From Panax quinquefolius (taxonomy: Eukaryota > Streptophyta > Magnoliopsida > Apiales > Araliaceae), in assembly GCA_020205615.1 (NCBI GenBank), contig CM035152.1, forward strand, positions 151,208,166 to 151,272,165: a DNA stretch of 64,000 nt. The letters run 5' to 3'. The notes under the pieces are model-generated. The model searched no databases, was not told the origin of the DNA, and saw nothing but the letters and a program-made list of their open reading frames with translations. Within the stretch, counting starts at the first letter, position 1. Each line of letters begins with the position of its first letter. A program made the translations under genes and the position numbers. Of this stretch, positions 33,590 to 46,985 are shown piece after piece.

Positions 33590-33934
33590 CCATAAGAATT
33601 CTTATATGATGTAAGATCTGAACACCCCCTTTTTGGATGGTTGATAAACTTATTTGAAAAGTTGAGATTGAAACATAATATACCCAAATTGTAAATAACT
33701 TGTATTCTAACTTTTATTTTAATATGAGGACCCCACCATAGTCAACGTGTTGTCATTTGTTTAAACGAAACGAATTTTAATATTAAATAATACAGATAAA
33801 TGCGACTTGTAAAGACAGTATAAAAAAAAAATTCCAAACCGTAAGAGCCTCTTCCTACTTAAAAAAAAAAAAAAAATCTAAACCTAACACAACCTCTTAC
33901 TACTTATAAAAAATCAAATAGTGACACAAGTTCT

Positions 33935-34385
33935 TTATTTGCTATTTTTATAACAATATTTGTTATTTTATAAAAACAAATATTTTTATAAAAACAAATA
34001 TTTTATAATAACAAATAAAGAATATAAAATATTTTATAAAAACAAATATTTTTATAATAACAAATAAAGAATATAAAATATTTTTATAAAAATAGCAAAT
34101 AAAGAATTATAAAAATATTTGTTAATTCTTTATATAACAAATATATGCTATTGTTATATAAAATAGGATATAAAATATCATAAAGAATTAATATTTTAAA
34201 TTAAAGTGGGAAGAAATTAATATATTTGTTATATAAAGAATTATAAAAATATTTTTATATCCTATTTTATATCCTATTATAAAATAACAAATATTTTTAT
34301 AATTCTTTATTTGCTATTTTATAAAAAATATTTTATATTCTTTATTTGTTATTATAAAAATATTTGTTTTTATAAAATATTGGTC
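33935..34385. repeat. AT-rich palindromic satellite-like array (left)
   Basis: Built from ACAAATATTTTTATAA and its complement with AACAAATAAAGAATATAAAATA units. The two halves are mutually complementary about the centre near 34200, so the arm can fold on itself. Confidence 0.8.
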
Positions 34386-35130
34386 TGTAGAGGAAAGTCA
34401 TGAGGTTTTTAATGGATTTGGGAGCAATCGTCTTCTAATGAGCACGATACATTTTGTGAAGTTTCAGACCAAAAAAATTGATGATTGTTTAGAGTTTATT
34501 CCATTCACTCAACTTCATAACCATGGTGATTTTCGTCATGAAGTTACTGTCAATGATATGAATATTATAATGGCCACAAGTAATGAGATATTTCAGATTG
34601 CCGATCCCGAAGCCAACCAAGGTGACTTAAGCTCATCGGCAAATGATCTGGTCTTCGACAAAACAAACAATCAGACACTTCTTGGGAGTTCTTCGGCTTT
34701 CTCTAAACTCAAACCATTACGGCCCCACTATCAGGAACCACCACATTAGCCGAATTCCATGACCAAAAAATCCCACGTGTACAACTCCTAATATGTCTCA
34801 ACTCCTCCACCACCCCTCTCGCATCTAGCCTATCGTCTTTCTCCTCCGCGACACACCGGAAATGGTGATCTGAAGCCATCCGTCATCCGGCTTCATATAA
34901 TCCGACCCCGAAGCCTTCTGTCATCCGAATCCGAAGTCATACGCGTTTGAAGCCTCGGACATCCGCTTCAGCGATCCAAAGTCATCCGCTTTCTTCTTTA
35001 AATCAAGTCATTTGTTCGCGGTTTTTATCACCATAACGAAAAGGCAATTTGTAAGTCAGGCGAGGGGAGTAGAGTAATGATAAACTAAGATTTATGTAAT
35101 CGCCATTCCAGATGAAATTGTTGAGCCTCT
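34386..35130 (+). other. Non-repeated cargo of the foldback element, possible captured gene fragment
   Basis: Higher GC than its surroundings. A 103-codon ORF (34438-34749) begins MSTIHFVKFQTKKIDD and is open upstream to about 34385; I do not recognise the protein. Downstream (34860-35000) GAAGTCATCCG-type units repeat imperfectly about eight times (for example GAAGCCATCCGTCATCCG). This may be a host sequence acquired by the element; the origin is unknown. Confidence 0.4.
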
Positions 35131-35189
35131 TCCTAGCTTAAAAAAAAAAAACAAAAACAAAAAAAAAAAAAAAATTCTAAACTCACACT

Positions 35190-35590
35190 AACAAATATTT
35201 GTTATAATAACAAATATTTTATTATAAAATATTTTATAATAACAAATATATGTATCATATTTTATAAAAACAAATATTTTATAATAACAAATATTTTATA
35301 ATAACAAATATTTTATAATAAAAATATTTTTATAATAACAAATATTTTTATATTTTATAAAATATAAAATAGGATATAAAAATATTTTATATGCTTTATT
35401 TGTTATTATAAAATATTTGTTTTTATAAAATATTTGTTTTATAAAATATTTTATATTCTTTATTTGTTATTATAAAATATTTGTTTTTATAAAATATTTA
35501 TTTTATAAAATATTTTATATTCTTTATTTGTTATTATAAAAATATTTGTTTTTATAAAATAACAAATATTGTTATAAAAAATAGCAAATA
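35190..35590. repeat. AT-rich palindromic satellite-like array (right)
   Basis: The same ACAAATATTTTATAATA units as 33935-34385, in the mirror arrangement, followed by long poly-T tracts (35650-35677 and 35706-35720). Confidence 0.8.
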
Positions 35591-35644
35591 AAGAACATGT
35601 GCCACTATTTGATTTTTATACAAGTCGTAAGAGGTTGTGCTTGG

Positions 35645-35680
<36 letters not shown>

Positions 35681-35966
35681 TCTAAGAGGCTCTACTAATT
35701 GAAATTTTTTTTTTTTTTTTATACAAGTTTTACAAGTTGTACTTACCATTATTTATATTAATATTAAAAATTCGCTTTAGTTAAACAAACCGACAACATG
35801 TTGACTATGGTGGGGTCCTCATATTAAAATAAAAGCTTCTGCATGTTTCGTTATTACGACCTGGGTATATTTATGTTTCAATCACGATCTTCCAATAAGT
35901 TTATCAACTATTCAAAAAGGGGTATTAAGATAAAGACTCCATAGAACCTATTCTTATGGAATGGCT

Positions 35967-36021
<55 letters not shown>

Positions 36022-36025
<4 letters not shown>

Positions 36026-36387
36026 TTCTTGGATTACATCATGTTTTTGACATGAAGCAAATAATCTCCCATTTTAAAAAGCATACATCTAAAGATAAAA
36101 TGTTAATTTCTCGAAAACGTATTTCCACCGTTTGAAAAAATGAAAAATATTTTCATATTTTAATTAATAAAAGAGATATTCACTTTATGACTCTACAGTG
36201 ACACACTACAATACGACTATTATTTACTTACTTTAATAAAGGTCATCGAATGGCTTCGCTCAGGATTAACTTATTGCCGATTTTAATATTCAAATGCTCA
36301 TAATTCCTCGATAATAATACCACTTGATCAATTCAATGATCCTATACCATGACTGTGGCGTGAAAGTTTCCCTCCAGTGCCAAAAAA
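36022..36387. other. Unassigned stretch
   Basis: AT-rich with no recognised feature. Confidence 0.4.
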
Positions 36388-36439
36388 GGTATTAAAAAAA
36401 TAGATTATCATGTACATGATAATCTATTTTTTTAATACC
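36388..36439. repeat. Perfect 52-bp palindrome
   Basis: GGTATTAAAAAAATAGATTA continues to TCATGT and is followed without spacer by the exact complement ending TTTTTTTAATACC; the centre is TGTACA. Flanking CAAAAAA and CTTTTTTTT extend it with one extra C. Confidence 0.95.
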
Positions 36440-37525
36440 CTTTTTTTTAACTGTATTTTCTAGCAAAACACTATTAGAGTACCACTATTAATTTCTTACT
36501 AATAGTGAGGATACGTTTGAGAACATAAATTATTTTTAAAAATCGTTATTTTAAAAATATATCTTTAATTTTGAAAATGCGGGAGTACATTGCAAAAAAT
36601 TGAAAAAAAAAAAAAAGAAAAAAATAAGGGTCAGCTGTGTACCGACTAGACATTAATGAAAAATTGCCCCTAAACTTGTGAATATTTAACCTAATTGTTA
36701 TTTTTGGAATTAAATTCTTATATTTGAAGAAGGAAAAAACATACTTTATGTAGTACTTACTCCATTCGTCCATTTTTAAATGTCATTTTAGAGAAGTATT
36801 TATTTTTTAGATCCAGCATTCACAATATTTTCTTAATAAACTCTCTATTCCCAACTTTAAAGAATATATCAATAAATTATTATCCAACAGTTTAACTCTC
36901 TATTTTATAAGCTCTATATAGGATTTTACTCTCCAAGGCAAAAGAGCGTTCTCTATATATATAAAATAACATTTCACAACCTCATTTAAGTGGACAACTC
37001 ATCAATCATACACATCTTGACATTATTGTCACATGACTTTTTTACTATTTCATTTTCAAATTATAAAATAAATATGGACTTATTTTTTAAAAATTAATTT
37101 CAAACGTATTCAAATTTAAAATTGATATAAATTATTTAATTTATGTCCATATCATTATAAATATTATAAAAGTACTATTAATTATAAAATTTATTATTTT
37201 CAAAATTTAAATGAATCATATTTAAATTTAAAAATATCACAAATTAACTTTTTAAAAGTTAATATTGATCTTATGTACATTTAAATAGCTACAATCCATT
37301 CAATACTCACTCCATAAATTACTTAAAATTTAAAATAAAATAAAAGTTATCTTATAGTGAAATTCAATTGATAAATTATACTCTCTTTTATAAATTATAA
37401 AATTATTATTAATTTTTATAAGTCAATTTGATGCATTATCAACCTTAATAATTTTGCTAAGAATTATAAAAATAATAAATTTTATAAGTAATAGTATTTT
37501 TTTTAAATAAGTTGCAATATGTATT

Positions 37526-39909
37526 TGTGACGCCCCCAAAATTAGGTATACGTCACCCATCTTGGGTCGCCACTTACATGGTACATAAATTCAAATACAA
37601 CTTATTAACCTAATCGTCGTGGTACAATACGACATAAACTCGTGAGTTTGAATACAAATATTGTTTACTAGATATTATACAAACTCAAAAGGAGTCCTCA
37701 TTACAACTATTATCACACTATTTCACGTAATAGTGAGGACTACTAATGCTATCCTCCGGACCATTACTCCGCTCCCCGACTCGTCTCAAATATGTTCTCA
37801 TTTCCAAGAGAATAAAGGAAAGAAAGGGTGAGCTCAACTAGCCCAAGAAGAAATATTATGACTAAGATAATGCGTAATAAATTATCATTAGCCTTCAACA
37901 AAGGTTAAACCGATAAAATACAATAGACAACCCGGTTTAATCATAAATGAAATGAATTAGCAATCCATTAAAAGAGTCAAGTAGAGAATAAAGTCTACTC
38001 TCTTTAGGTTTTAAAAGGTTTTCATCAATTTTTATCACGAGACTCAAACCATTAATAAATAAACCACCACATCTAATCATCCCCGCATTACTTGGCCAAG
38101 GATTTTCATCAAATTATCAATGGTCATGACTATACCGAATCACCCCGGTCATAATCATACCAAAAACTATCCATCATCGCATTACAAAAGCCATCGAGGA
38201 CTTTTTGTCACATCATTTATATCAAGTCACGATTATACCGAATGATCCTCGGTCATAATCATACTAAGTTCATCTATGCACGTAAGCCAAATATAACATA
38301 ATATAACACGAGGATGATGACAATGACATAATAATTCAATAAAACAAGTTCAAGAATTATTTAATCCATGAATTATTAACGCCCAAATTATCAACATGAT
38401 ATCAAGCTTTCAGAGAGTAAAATTCAAGAATGATCGTAAGAATATTTCCATGAAAAGATATCGGATGAAACGCAAATATCAAGGATATTCTACTAATTTC
38501 ATGGAGTATAAAGTCAAAGTTTTAACCAACCGGGTATAATAAAGAATGGAATAACAAAAGAAATCACCATGCATGCGGATTGCATGTATGTGTTATTCCA
38601 ATGTAATAATAATAATAACGGAACCAGTCGTGTGAAATTAATCGTGTGAAATTCACACCGACAGGATGTTCCAATGTAATGATAAAGATTTTAACCAGTC
38701 CTGTAAAAACACATGCATGTGATGTTCCAATGTAATAATAAAATTTAACCGTGTCCGTGTAAAACACACGCATGTGATGTTCCAACGTAATAATAGAAGA
38801 ATGTCACCAAGTATAGGTAAATCACAGATATATGAAGTTATTCCAATGTAATAATAAGCAATGGAATAACATAAGGATTTCACCAAGTATAGGTATGCCA
38901 CATGATACAAAGTTATGTATAGGTATGCCACTTTTACAAAGTTATTCCAATGTAATAATAATGAATGGAATAATGTAAGTTCTCTTCAAGAAGAAAGAAT
39001 AACACCAACTTACCTCACCGTAAAAGAACCTAATATAGAAGTAAGTGAAGTAGCGAATACTCTTCTTCTTTCTATAATTTTCTCTCTAGCTTTCTCTCTA
39101 TAATTTCTCTCTGTAGTTTCAATGAATTGTAAGAAAATAATGAAGGAATGAGCTTCTATTTATAGAAAATGGAATGCATAAGAATTAATCCATGAACTAT
39201 CCCGTATTGATTTACTTTAATCTAACAAATTCCATATTTAAAGAAAAAATCTTTTAAATAAAATATAATATATTCTATTTATATAAAAACATTTTACTAT
39301 GCAAACACTATACAATACTATGCAAAACACTATGCAAAAACACTATGCAACACTATGCATAATAAAATATAATATATTCTATTTATGTAATAACTTTAAT
39401 AAAGTATTCTATTTTATATAAAAGATGTTTCGCTTTTATTACGTTAATAATACTAATAAAACAAAACGTCATTATCGCTATAATAATTCATATTATTAAT
39501 CGACAATAATGGAATCAAACCGAGTGACTTCTCACATAAGATCAATAATCAATACCGTAATGGCTACTTACGCAACCACACGTACATCGCATTTTTTTAC
39601 TACCGAAAGTAGTTCAACAAAGAACTACTTCAGTAAAACTTCCGCCGTTATTTCAATAAAATATTTTTGTCGTTTTCTCAATCCGACAATAATTTCGCAG
39701 GGTCCACCAATGATTGAGTCATTGCATTTAATATTCCCCGCTAAACCGAATATTCCCCATCAATCGAATATAATATAACCACTTGCATACTTTGCAAAAT
39801 TTATAAATACTACCCACAACTATAATATTATCTTAAATTCACACCATAATATTAAAAAATTATTTCAACAAAAATTTAAATCTTTATTGATAAAATCTGG
39901 GGTCTCACA
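37526..39909 (-). repeat. 3' LTR of the LARD-like element
   Basis: On the plus strand it runs from TGTGACGCCCCCAAAATTAG to GGGGTCTCACA; length is 2384 bp. A TATA-like box (minus, CTATAAATAGAAGCTC) lies at about 39148-39164. The GGAATA module array is at 38520-38970. Small ORFs inside are repeat artefacts. Confidence 0.92.
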
Positions 39910-42900
39910 ATCTCCCTCCTTATGGAATTTCGCCAAATTAGGGGTACGCACTGATATGATAAAGAGGTGAGGATACCTTGAATACCTTTATCGTTGAAAA
40001 TATTAAGTTCATCTTTGCAATCCTACCAAAGATATTCATTAACAATTCATCTTTACACTACAAAAGCCAAAGATATTTATTAACAATTCATCTTTGCACT
40101 ACAGTGCCAAAGATATATAACTCAGTAAAACCAATAATATCGAGACTCAAATTAATAGTATCACAACCATGAATTATTCATGTACTACTAGCTAAGGATA
40201 TTCGTGTTTTCAATTACTACCATGATTATACCGAATAATCCGTGGTCATAATCATACCAAGTCTATCAATGCACTACTACCAAAGATGACTTTTACCACA
40301 TCCATGAATTAATATTTCATTGCCGAGACTCACCAATAATTAATCCATATCATCGAATCATCCCCGCACTACATGTGCCAAGGATATTCATTAAGATCAC
40401 GACCACGAATTATCCATGCACTACTACCAAAGATAATCGTGTATTCATTAAGTATCACGACCACAAATTATCCATGCACTACTACCAAAGATAATTGTGT
40501 ATTCATTAGTATCACGACCACAAATTATCCATGCACTACTACCAAAGATAATTGTGTATTCATTAGTATCACGACCACAAATTATCCATGCACTACTACC
40601 AAAAGATAATTGTGTATTCATTAAGATCACGACCACAAAATTATCCATGCACTACTACCAAAGATAATTGTGTATTCATTAAGATCACGACCACAAATTA
40701 TCCATGCACTACTAAAAAGATAATTGTGTTTTCAATTACTAAGTTATGATTATACCGAATAATCCGTGGTCATAATCATACCAAGTCCATCTATGCACTA
40801 CAAAACATGCCACGTATGACTTTCAACATAATATAAACATGAGGATAATGATATAAAGAATCAATCAAATGAGATAAAGGATAAATATTAAACATTTATT
40901 ATATAATTTATCCAGATTCAAGAATATCCCCATGTTATAAATCACTTAATAATCTCATAATCTAATAACATTAATATTATAATAATATTTTAATCACTTC
41001 TAAATTTATAAACAATTTTTCTCAATTGTTTACGCTTTTACCATATAATGCATTTAATCATTCAAAAATGCCATACTCATAAAATATCATCACCAATTAT
41101 CAAATCCTCATCAAAAATATGCATATACTCTATATAGGATTCTCTAGCCATAAAATCCTATTTTCAACTTTTTGTTACTTCACATAACATATTTAACTCA
41201 TATGTTCAGAATTCAAACTATTTTCATGAAAAATACCAAATCAGTCCCAAAAATATTTCTTTTCTGGGATTTAGCATAATATAGTCCCATAATGAAAATA
41301 TATTTTTCTCGAATTTTAAAATTCATTTACTATTTTTTAAAAATCAATTTCTAATTAATTCCTTAAGAAATTAGCTACCTCAAGTTTAACTCCAAAAATT
41401 CCCAAATCTTGGCAGGACCTTACACATGTTAACGTGAGCTTCTAGTTTAAATTTCATGGTCATCGGAGTTATAGAACTCTGGTTATAGCGTTTTTCGTCG
41501 GAAAAACGTAAATATTGAAATAGTCATAACTTGCTCATTTTAAGTCAGAATGAGCTCATTTTTGGACAGGAGGTACTTTATACCATATACTTTCATGTCC
41601 CAAAAGGCCAGAATTTTTCTCATAATTTAAGTGGCCGAAACAGTCCCTTAAAGTTTCTGGGCAGTAGCATTTTCAAAATTTACAGCTTTGGCCTCCTTTG
41701 CTAAAATCAGTCCACACAAAAATCTACAACACCTTTTCCAGTAATTCTACTTGGATTAGTTAGGTAACTCATAGGTCTAACTCTAGGACTTGACCACATT
41801 CAAAAATTCAAAATATAATAGGAGATATGGTCTATTGAATTTCATGTTACGTTTTTCACCAAAATCTGATTTTCAACTCTTTGTGATTTCTAAGAAACTT
41901 TCATGTTTTCACATAATAACCTACATAACTCATCATAACACTTACTAATACTTCATATACCAATGATTTTCATTAGTCCAATGCTTTTATTATGACTTTC
42001 ATCATAATCCTCGTAAATGCATCCTTTTAGTTGAAGAAATATTTGAGGGTTTAAGAAATGGGTTTTTTGATCGGGTCAATACAAAATTCGATTTCACGCC
42101 TAGGTAGGCTAGAAATCTTCAAGAATACGTTAAGAAATTTATTAATGATAGAAATATCATTCAAAATCATATTTCGCCCAAGACTTGGATAGTACGTCAC
42201 ATTAATACCAATCGTGACTTTCTATCCCTTAACCTCGATAAGACCTCACAATGACACCTTACATAAATGTATAGTCAAAAACTGCTTTTAGAAATTAGAA
42301 TCTTTGGAAAGTGCTCAAGGAAACCTTCGTATACATGGGAGGCCATGCTTCTAGGTTATGATAGATATCATATGGCCACGTAATTATTCTTGGTTTACCC
42401 AATAGACCCCTAAAGAAAAATGAGAAGATTACTATCATATTCTTCCCAATGGTGAGTCTTCTCTTGATTTATCATTATCTCCACTGCCTCAAATTGAGAA
42501 TTATACTTCAAACAAACACCAAGATCATATAGGTAGTGCTCAGAATATACTCAAAGAAGTGGATGAACACAACCCCGCTCTTATGATGACACGAGGTTGT
42601 ATGTCATTAGACATCTTGTATGATAGTGGCAAAACACTCTTCCAACGTTGGTTTCGCCACCCTAGTTGATTCACCAAATATAATTACTAAATGATGACCA
42701 CCGCTTCTATTCCAATCGTTACCCCGCCGACCTAGTTACACTCTTATTACCGAAAGGAATTGTGAAGCAAAAGGGTTAATTAATATATCAAATATTATCC
42801 CTATACTCCTACCGACCAATTAAATAACAAATAAACTTAGGTAGGTCATACTAGCGAAGGAATTTCCGCCTCCCCTCCTAGTTCTTATCTCGCATCTTAG

Positions 42901-42933
42901 CCAGGGATCATATCCCTAAGCTCTGATACCAAC
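39910..42933 (-). other. Interior of the LARD-like element
   Basis: On the minus strand: primer-binding site TTGGTATCAGAGC (42920-42933); leader (to about 42780); a ~650-bp segment also found in the LTR at 54720-55370; a protease/RT-border remnant (42175-42064, reading …REIEFCID…KPIS in broken frames); an RNase H crumb (42052-42003, CTCAAATATTTCTTCAACT); a region resembling the middle of the LTR at 51352-55501 (for example TGGGACTATATTATGCTAAA near 41270 and near 53285); the tandem repeats at 40391-40732; and the purine tract AAGGAGGGAGAT (39910-39921). No product can be encoded. Confidence 0.8.
40391..40732. repeat. Tandem repeat, about six copies of a ~57-bp unit
   Basis: The unit starts ATTAAGATCACGACCACAAA and continues TTATCCATGCACTACTACC to AAAGATAATTGTGTATTC. 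Copies are nearly identical except for the first and last. The reading-frame pair over them (40373-40609, 40448-40648) is a repeat artefact. Confidence 0.92.
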
Positions 42934-45290
42934 TGTGACGCCCCCAAAATTAGGTATACGTCACCCATCTTGGGTCGCCACTTACATGGTACATAAATTC
43001 AAATACAACTTACTAACCTAACTGTCGTGACAATACGACATAAACTGTGAGTTTGAATAAAAATATTGTCTACTAGATATTATACAAACTCAAAAGGAGT
43101 CCTCATTACAACTATTATCACACTATTTCACAGAATAGTGAGGACTACTAATGCTATCCTCTGGACCATTACTCCGCTTCCCGACTCGTCTCCAAATATG
43201 TTCTCATTTCCTCAAGAGAACAAAGGAAAGAAAGGGTGAGCTCAATCAGCCCAAGAAGAAATATTATGACTAAGATAATGCGTAATAAATTATCATTAGC
43301 CTTCAACAAAGTTAAACCGATAAAATACAATAGACAACCAGCTTTAACTGCAAGCTGAATTAAGCAATCCATTAAAAGAGTCAAGTAGAGAATAAAGTCT
43401 ACTCTCTTTTTTGGTTTTAAAAGGTTTTCATCAATTTTATCACCGAGACTCACTTAATAAATAAACCACCACATCTAATCATCCCCGCATCTACGGCCAA
43501 GGATTTTCATCAAATTATCAATGGTCATGACTATACCGAATCACCCCCGTCATAATCATACCAAAAACTATCCATCATCGCATTACATGTGCCATCGAGG
43601 ACTTTTGTCACATCATTTATATCAAGTCACGATTATACCGAATGATCCTCGGTCATAATCATACTAAGTTCATCTATGCACGTAAGCCAAATATAACATA
43701 ATATAACATGAGGATGATGACAATGACATAATAATTCAATAAAACAAGTTCAAGAATTATTTAATCCATGAATTATTAACGTCCAAATTATCAACACGAT
43801 ATCGCTTGTAGAGTAAAAATTCAAGAATGATCGTAAGAATATTTCCATGAAAAGATATCGGATGAAACGCAAATATCGAGGATATTCTACTAATTTCATG
43901 GAGTATATAAGTCAAAGTTTTAACTAACCGGGTATAATAAAGAATGGAATAACAAAAGAAATCACCACGCATGCGATTCTTGATGTATGTTATTCAGTAG
44001 TTATTCCAACAGTATAATAATAACGGAACCAGTGTCGTGAAATTCACAATCCAGCAGATGTTCCAACAGAATGATAAAGATTTTAACCAGTCCTGTAAAA
44101 CACACGCATGTGATGTTCCAACAGAAATAATAAAATTTAACCGTGTCCTGTAAAACACACGACATGGATGTTCCAATGTAATAATAGAAGAATGTCACCA
44201 AGTATAGGGTAAAATCACAGATATGAAAGTTATTCCAATGTAATAATAAGCAATGGAATAACATAAGGATTTCACCAAGTATAGGGTATCGCCAGATACA
44301 AAGTTATGTATAGGGTATGCCACTTTTTTAAAAGTTATTCCAATGTAATAATAATGAATGGAATAATGTAAGTTCTCTTCAAGAAAAAGAATAACACCCT
44401 TTACCGTAAAAAGAACCTAAATATAAGAAGTAAGTAAAGTAGTAATACTCTTTCTTCTTTCTATAATTTTCTCTATATAAACCTCTCTATAATTTCTCTC
44501 TCTGTAGTTTCAATGAATTCGTAAGAAAATAATGAAGAATGAGCTTCTATTTATAGGAAAATGGAATGCATAAGAATTAATCCATGAACTATCCCGTATT
44601 GATTTACTTTTAATCTAACGGTCCATATTTAAAGAAAAATCTTTTAAATAAAATATAATATATTCTATTTATATAAAAACATTTTACTATGCAAAACACT
44701 ATACAATACTACGCAAAACACTACGCAAAACACTACGCAACACTACGCATAATAAAATATAATATATTCTATTTATGTAATAACTTTAATAAAGATTCTA
44801 TTTTATATAAAAGATGCTTCGCTTTTATTACGTTAATAATACTTAATAAAACAAAACGTCATTATCGCTATAATAATTCATATTATTAATCGACAATAAT
44901 GGAATCAAACCGTGAAACTTCACATAAAAGATCAATAATCAATACCGCTGCAGCTACTACGCAACCACACGACATCGTACTTTTACTACCGAAAGTAGTT
45001 CAACAAGAACTACTCAGAAAACTTCCGCCGTTATTTCAATAAAATATTTTTGTCGCTTTCAATCCCGATAATAATTTCACTAGGGTCCACCAATGATTGA
45101 GTAGTTGCATTTAATATTCCCCGCTAAACCGAATATTCCCCGATCAATCGAATATAATATAACCACTGCATACTTTGCAAAATTTATAAATACTACCCAC
45201 AACTATAATATTATCTTAAATTCACACCATAATATTAAAAATTATTTCAACAAAATTTAAATCTTTATTGATAAAATCTGGGGTCTCACA
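42934..45290 (-). repeat. 5' LTR of the LARD-like element
   Basis: From TGTGACGCCCCCAAAATTAG to GGGGTCTCACA; length is 2357 bp. It matches 37526-39909 along its length with scattered small differences. A TATA-like box (minus, CTATAAATAGAAGCTC) is at about 44541-44557. Confidence 0.92.
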
Positions 45291-45589
45291 GTATTGATTA
45301 AATTTATATTAAATTTAAATTTAAAAATATCACATACTTACTTCAAAAAAGATTAATAAATTAATAGTAATTTTATAATTAAAAACAAGAGGTTGTATAT
45401 TACATCTATCATAAGCTCTAACGCATGAAGTCAATACAATTATTAAATAGTTACAATGGTCAAAACATGCTTTGACTGTTGAAACTTTTAAATTTTAACT
45501 TTTAATTTAACTTATAAATTTCATTATTTAAGGAATCAATATAATGAACATGTTGGATACATAGTGAAAAAATTTAATCCCTATCTTGC

Positions 45590-46985
45590 AGAATGACCTA
45601 ATGACAGTGCAAAGTAGGGATAGAGATAAGGAAACTACTGTAAATGCTCTTAAATATTTATCGTTTGAGAATTTCAACAAATCATTAATTGTTTAATTTT
45701 CAATATTATCTTAAGTATTAAATATATAACTTTGGTTCTCTCACTATTTTTTGTCTAATAAATAACATCATCTTTTTCCGATAGAAGGACAATATATAAA
45801 TAATTGATATTATATTTAATGTTATACAATCATTTTCTTAACACTTATGCATAATTTTAAAACAACATATATTAAGGGACGGAGAAAGTAATTTTTACAT
45901 CATGTTTTTCCGCATAGTGAGCAAATTATCATAAGATCCGGTTATTATGAAGTTAATTTTATGATAAATTGGTCAATTAATCAATACAGTGCATGCTGAC
46001 ACACAGAAAAAGAGCACCTCCCGACTTACATATCAAAACTGTATTAATATGAATTGAGCAAAGTTAACTTCAATATAATCAGTCCCAAATCCATAAGATG
46101 GTCCATGTCACTGTCCATGTGTCGGACTTTGTATTTGATAGTGGGGACTCCATGTCCATCCTTTGGCTTTACCTACCTTTCATTTTAGCATTAAAAATGA
46201 GAACGTTATTCCACGAACATCACTGTCAAGATTTCCAGCTAATTGCGTAAACAAAAGTTATTAGGAGAGAAAAGCATCGTAAGGATTTTTAATCCAACTC
46301 AAGGTAGACAACACAATATAAAAATTGAAATTCCATATATAATTATAACACCTTAGAACTATAAAAAAAAATAATAATAATAAAAATATAATTTGAAGAA
46401 AAAGTTTAGATAAATACTAACAATTATGTATTTATAGCGGATAAGACTAAATTAAGACATTAAAAAATCACCTTAATATGCTACTTAAGTTTAAGTATCA
46501 TTTGTAATTGTTTTCAATATTTCAAATTTGAAATGTATTCCATAATGTTGTCACCCCACAATTTCTCTAAATCATTTTCAAAATTATTGTCAGTCTTTCC
46601 CAAACTTTATAATTATATATATATGGAATTATTCTCAATGGGAGAGAGATGAGGGATGAAATTTTTTATTGCCTTTGAGAATCCTTGTTTCTTTTCTAAA
46701 ATCACTAAATTTAAGCCACTAGAAATTAAATAAACATAATTTTTTTTTTCTTATGTTATATATTAAATCTGCTCTGTCTATACGTACACGTAAAGTATTT
46801 TATATTAAATCATCTCAAGCATCTTCCTAAACAATATTACAATTTTTTAGTTAGGTATTATTTATTAACTAGTTTACATTGCACACACTACGTGTGTGTG
46901 TGTGTGTTAAAAAGAATGGAAATGAAATGCTAAAAAAATAGGAGATGAGAGATAATATGAGAGAAAAAAAGTTCCTTATATTAAC
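45590..46985. other. Central, non-inverted part of the long inverted-repeat element
   Basis: AT-rich; no ORF of note. Contains a Stowaway-like end GGGACGGAGAAAGTAA at 45876 and a short (GT)n tract near 46892. Nothing else was recognised. Confidence 0.4.

Larger units (their letters stand above)
33543..36021. mobile_element. Foldback/MULE-like element (~2.4 kb) embedded in a (TA)n microsatellite
   Basis: The (TA)n tract at 33543-33587 and the one at 35969-36021 bound an element whose ends are inverted repeats of about 350 bp. The left end (TTCCATAAGAATTC..., 33588-33930) matches the complement of 35590-35968, including the shared block TGAGGACCCCACCATAGTCA (33725) and the gene-like TTCTTTATTTGCTATTTTT. 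Inside each arm is a second AT-rich palindromic zone of TATTTGTTATTTTATAAAAA units (33935-34385 and 35190-35590). The central ~750 bp is not repeated and has higher GC. No transposase was recognised. Confidence 0.75.
37526..45290 (-). mobile_element. Non-autonomous (LARD-like) LTR retrotransposon derived from the gypsy family
   Basis: Complete structure on the minus strand: 5' LTR 45290-42934, primer-binding site, leader, 3.0-kb interior, purine tract, 3' LTR 39909-37526. The 5-bp target duplication GTATT lies at 37521-37525 and 45291-45295. LTRs and leader match the autonomous gypsy copies at the left of the window. The interior has no working ORF. Pol crumbs at 42003-42052 (RNase H) and 42064-42175 (protease/RT border) show that it arose by internal deletion. 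Confidence 0.93.

Noticed and set aside
34438..34749. 103-codon ORF considered as a host gene.
   Set aside because: No recognisable domain, and it lies inside a foldback element. Kept only as possible captured cargo.
40373..40648. Overlapping ORFs on both strands with repeated residues.
   Set aside because: Both are produced by the 57-bp tandem repeat in the LARD interior.
40391..40732. Regularly spaced repeats reminiscent of a CRISPR array.
   Set aside because: The units are contiguous tandem repeats without unique spacers, in a plant retrotransposon.
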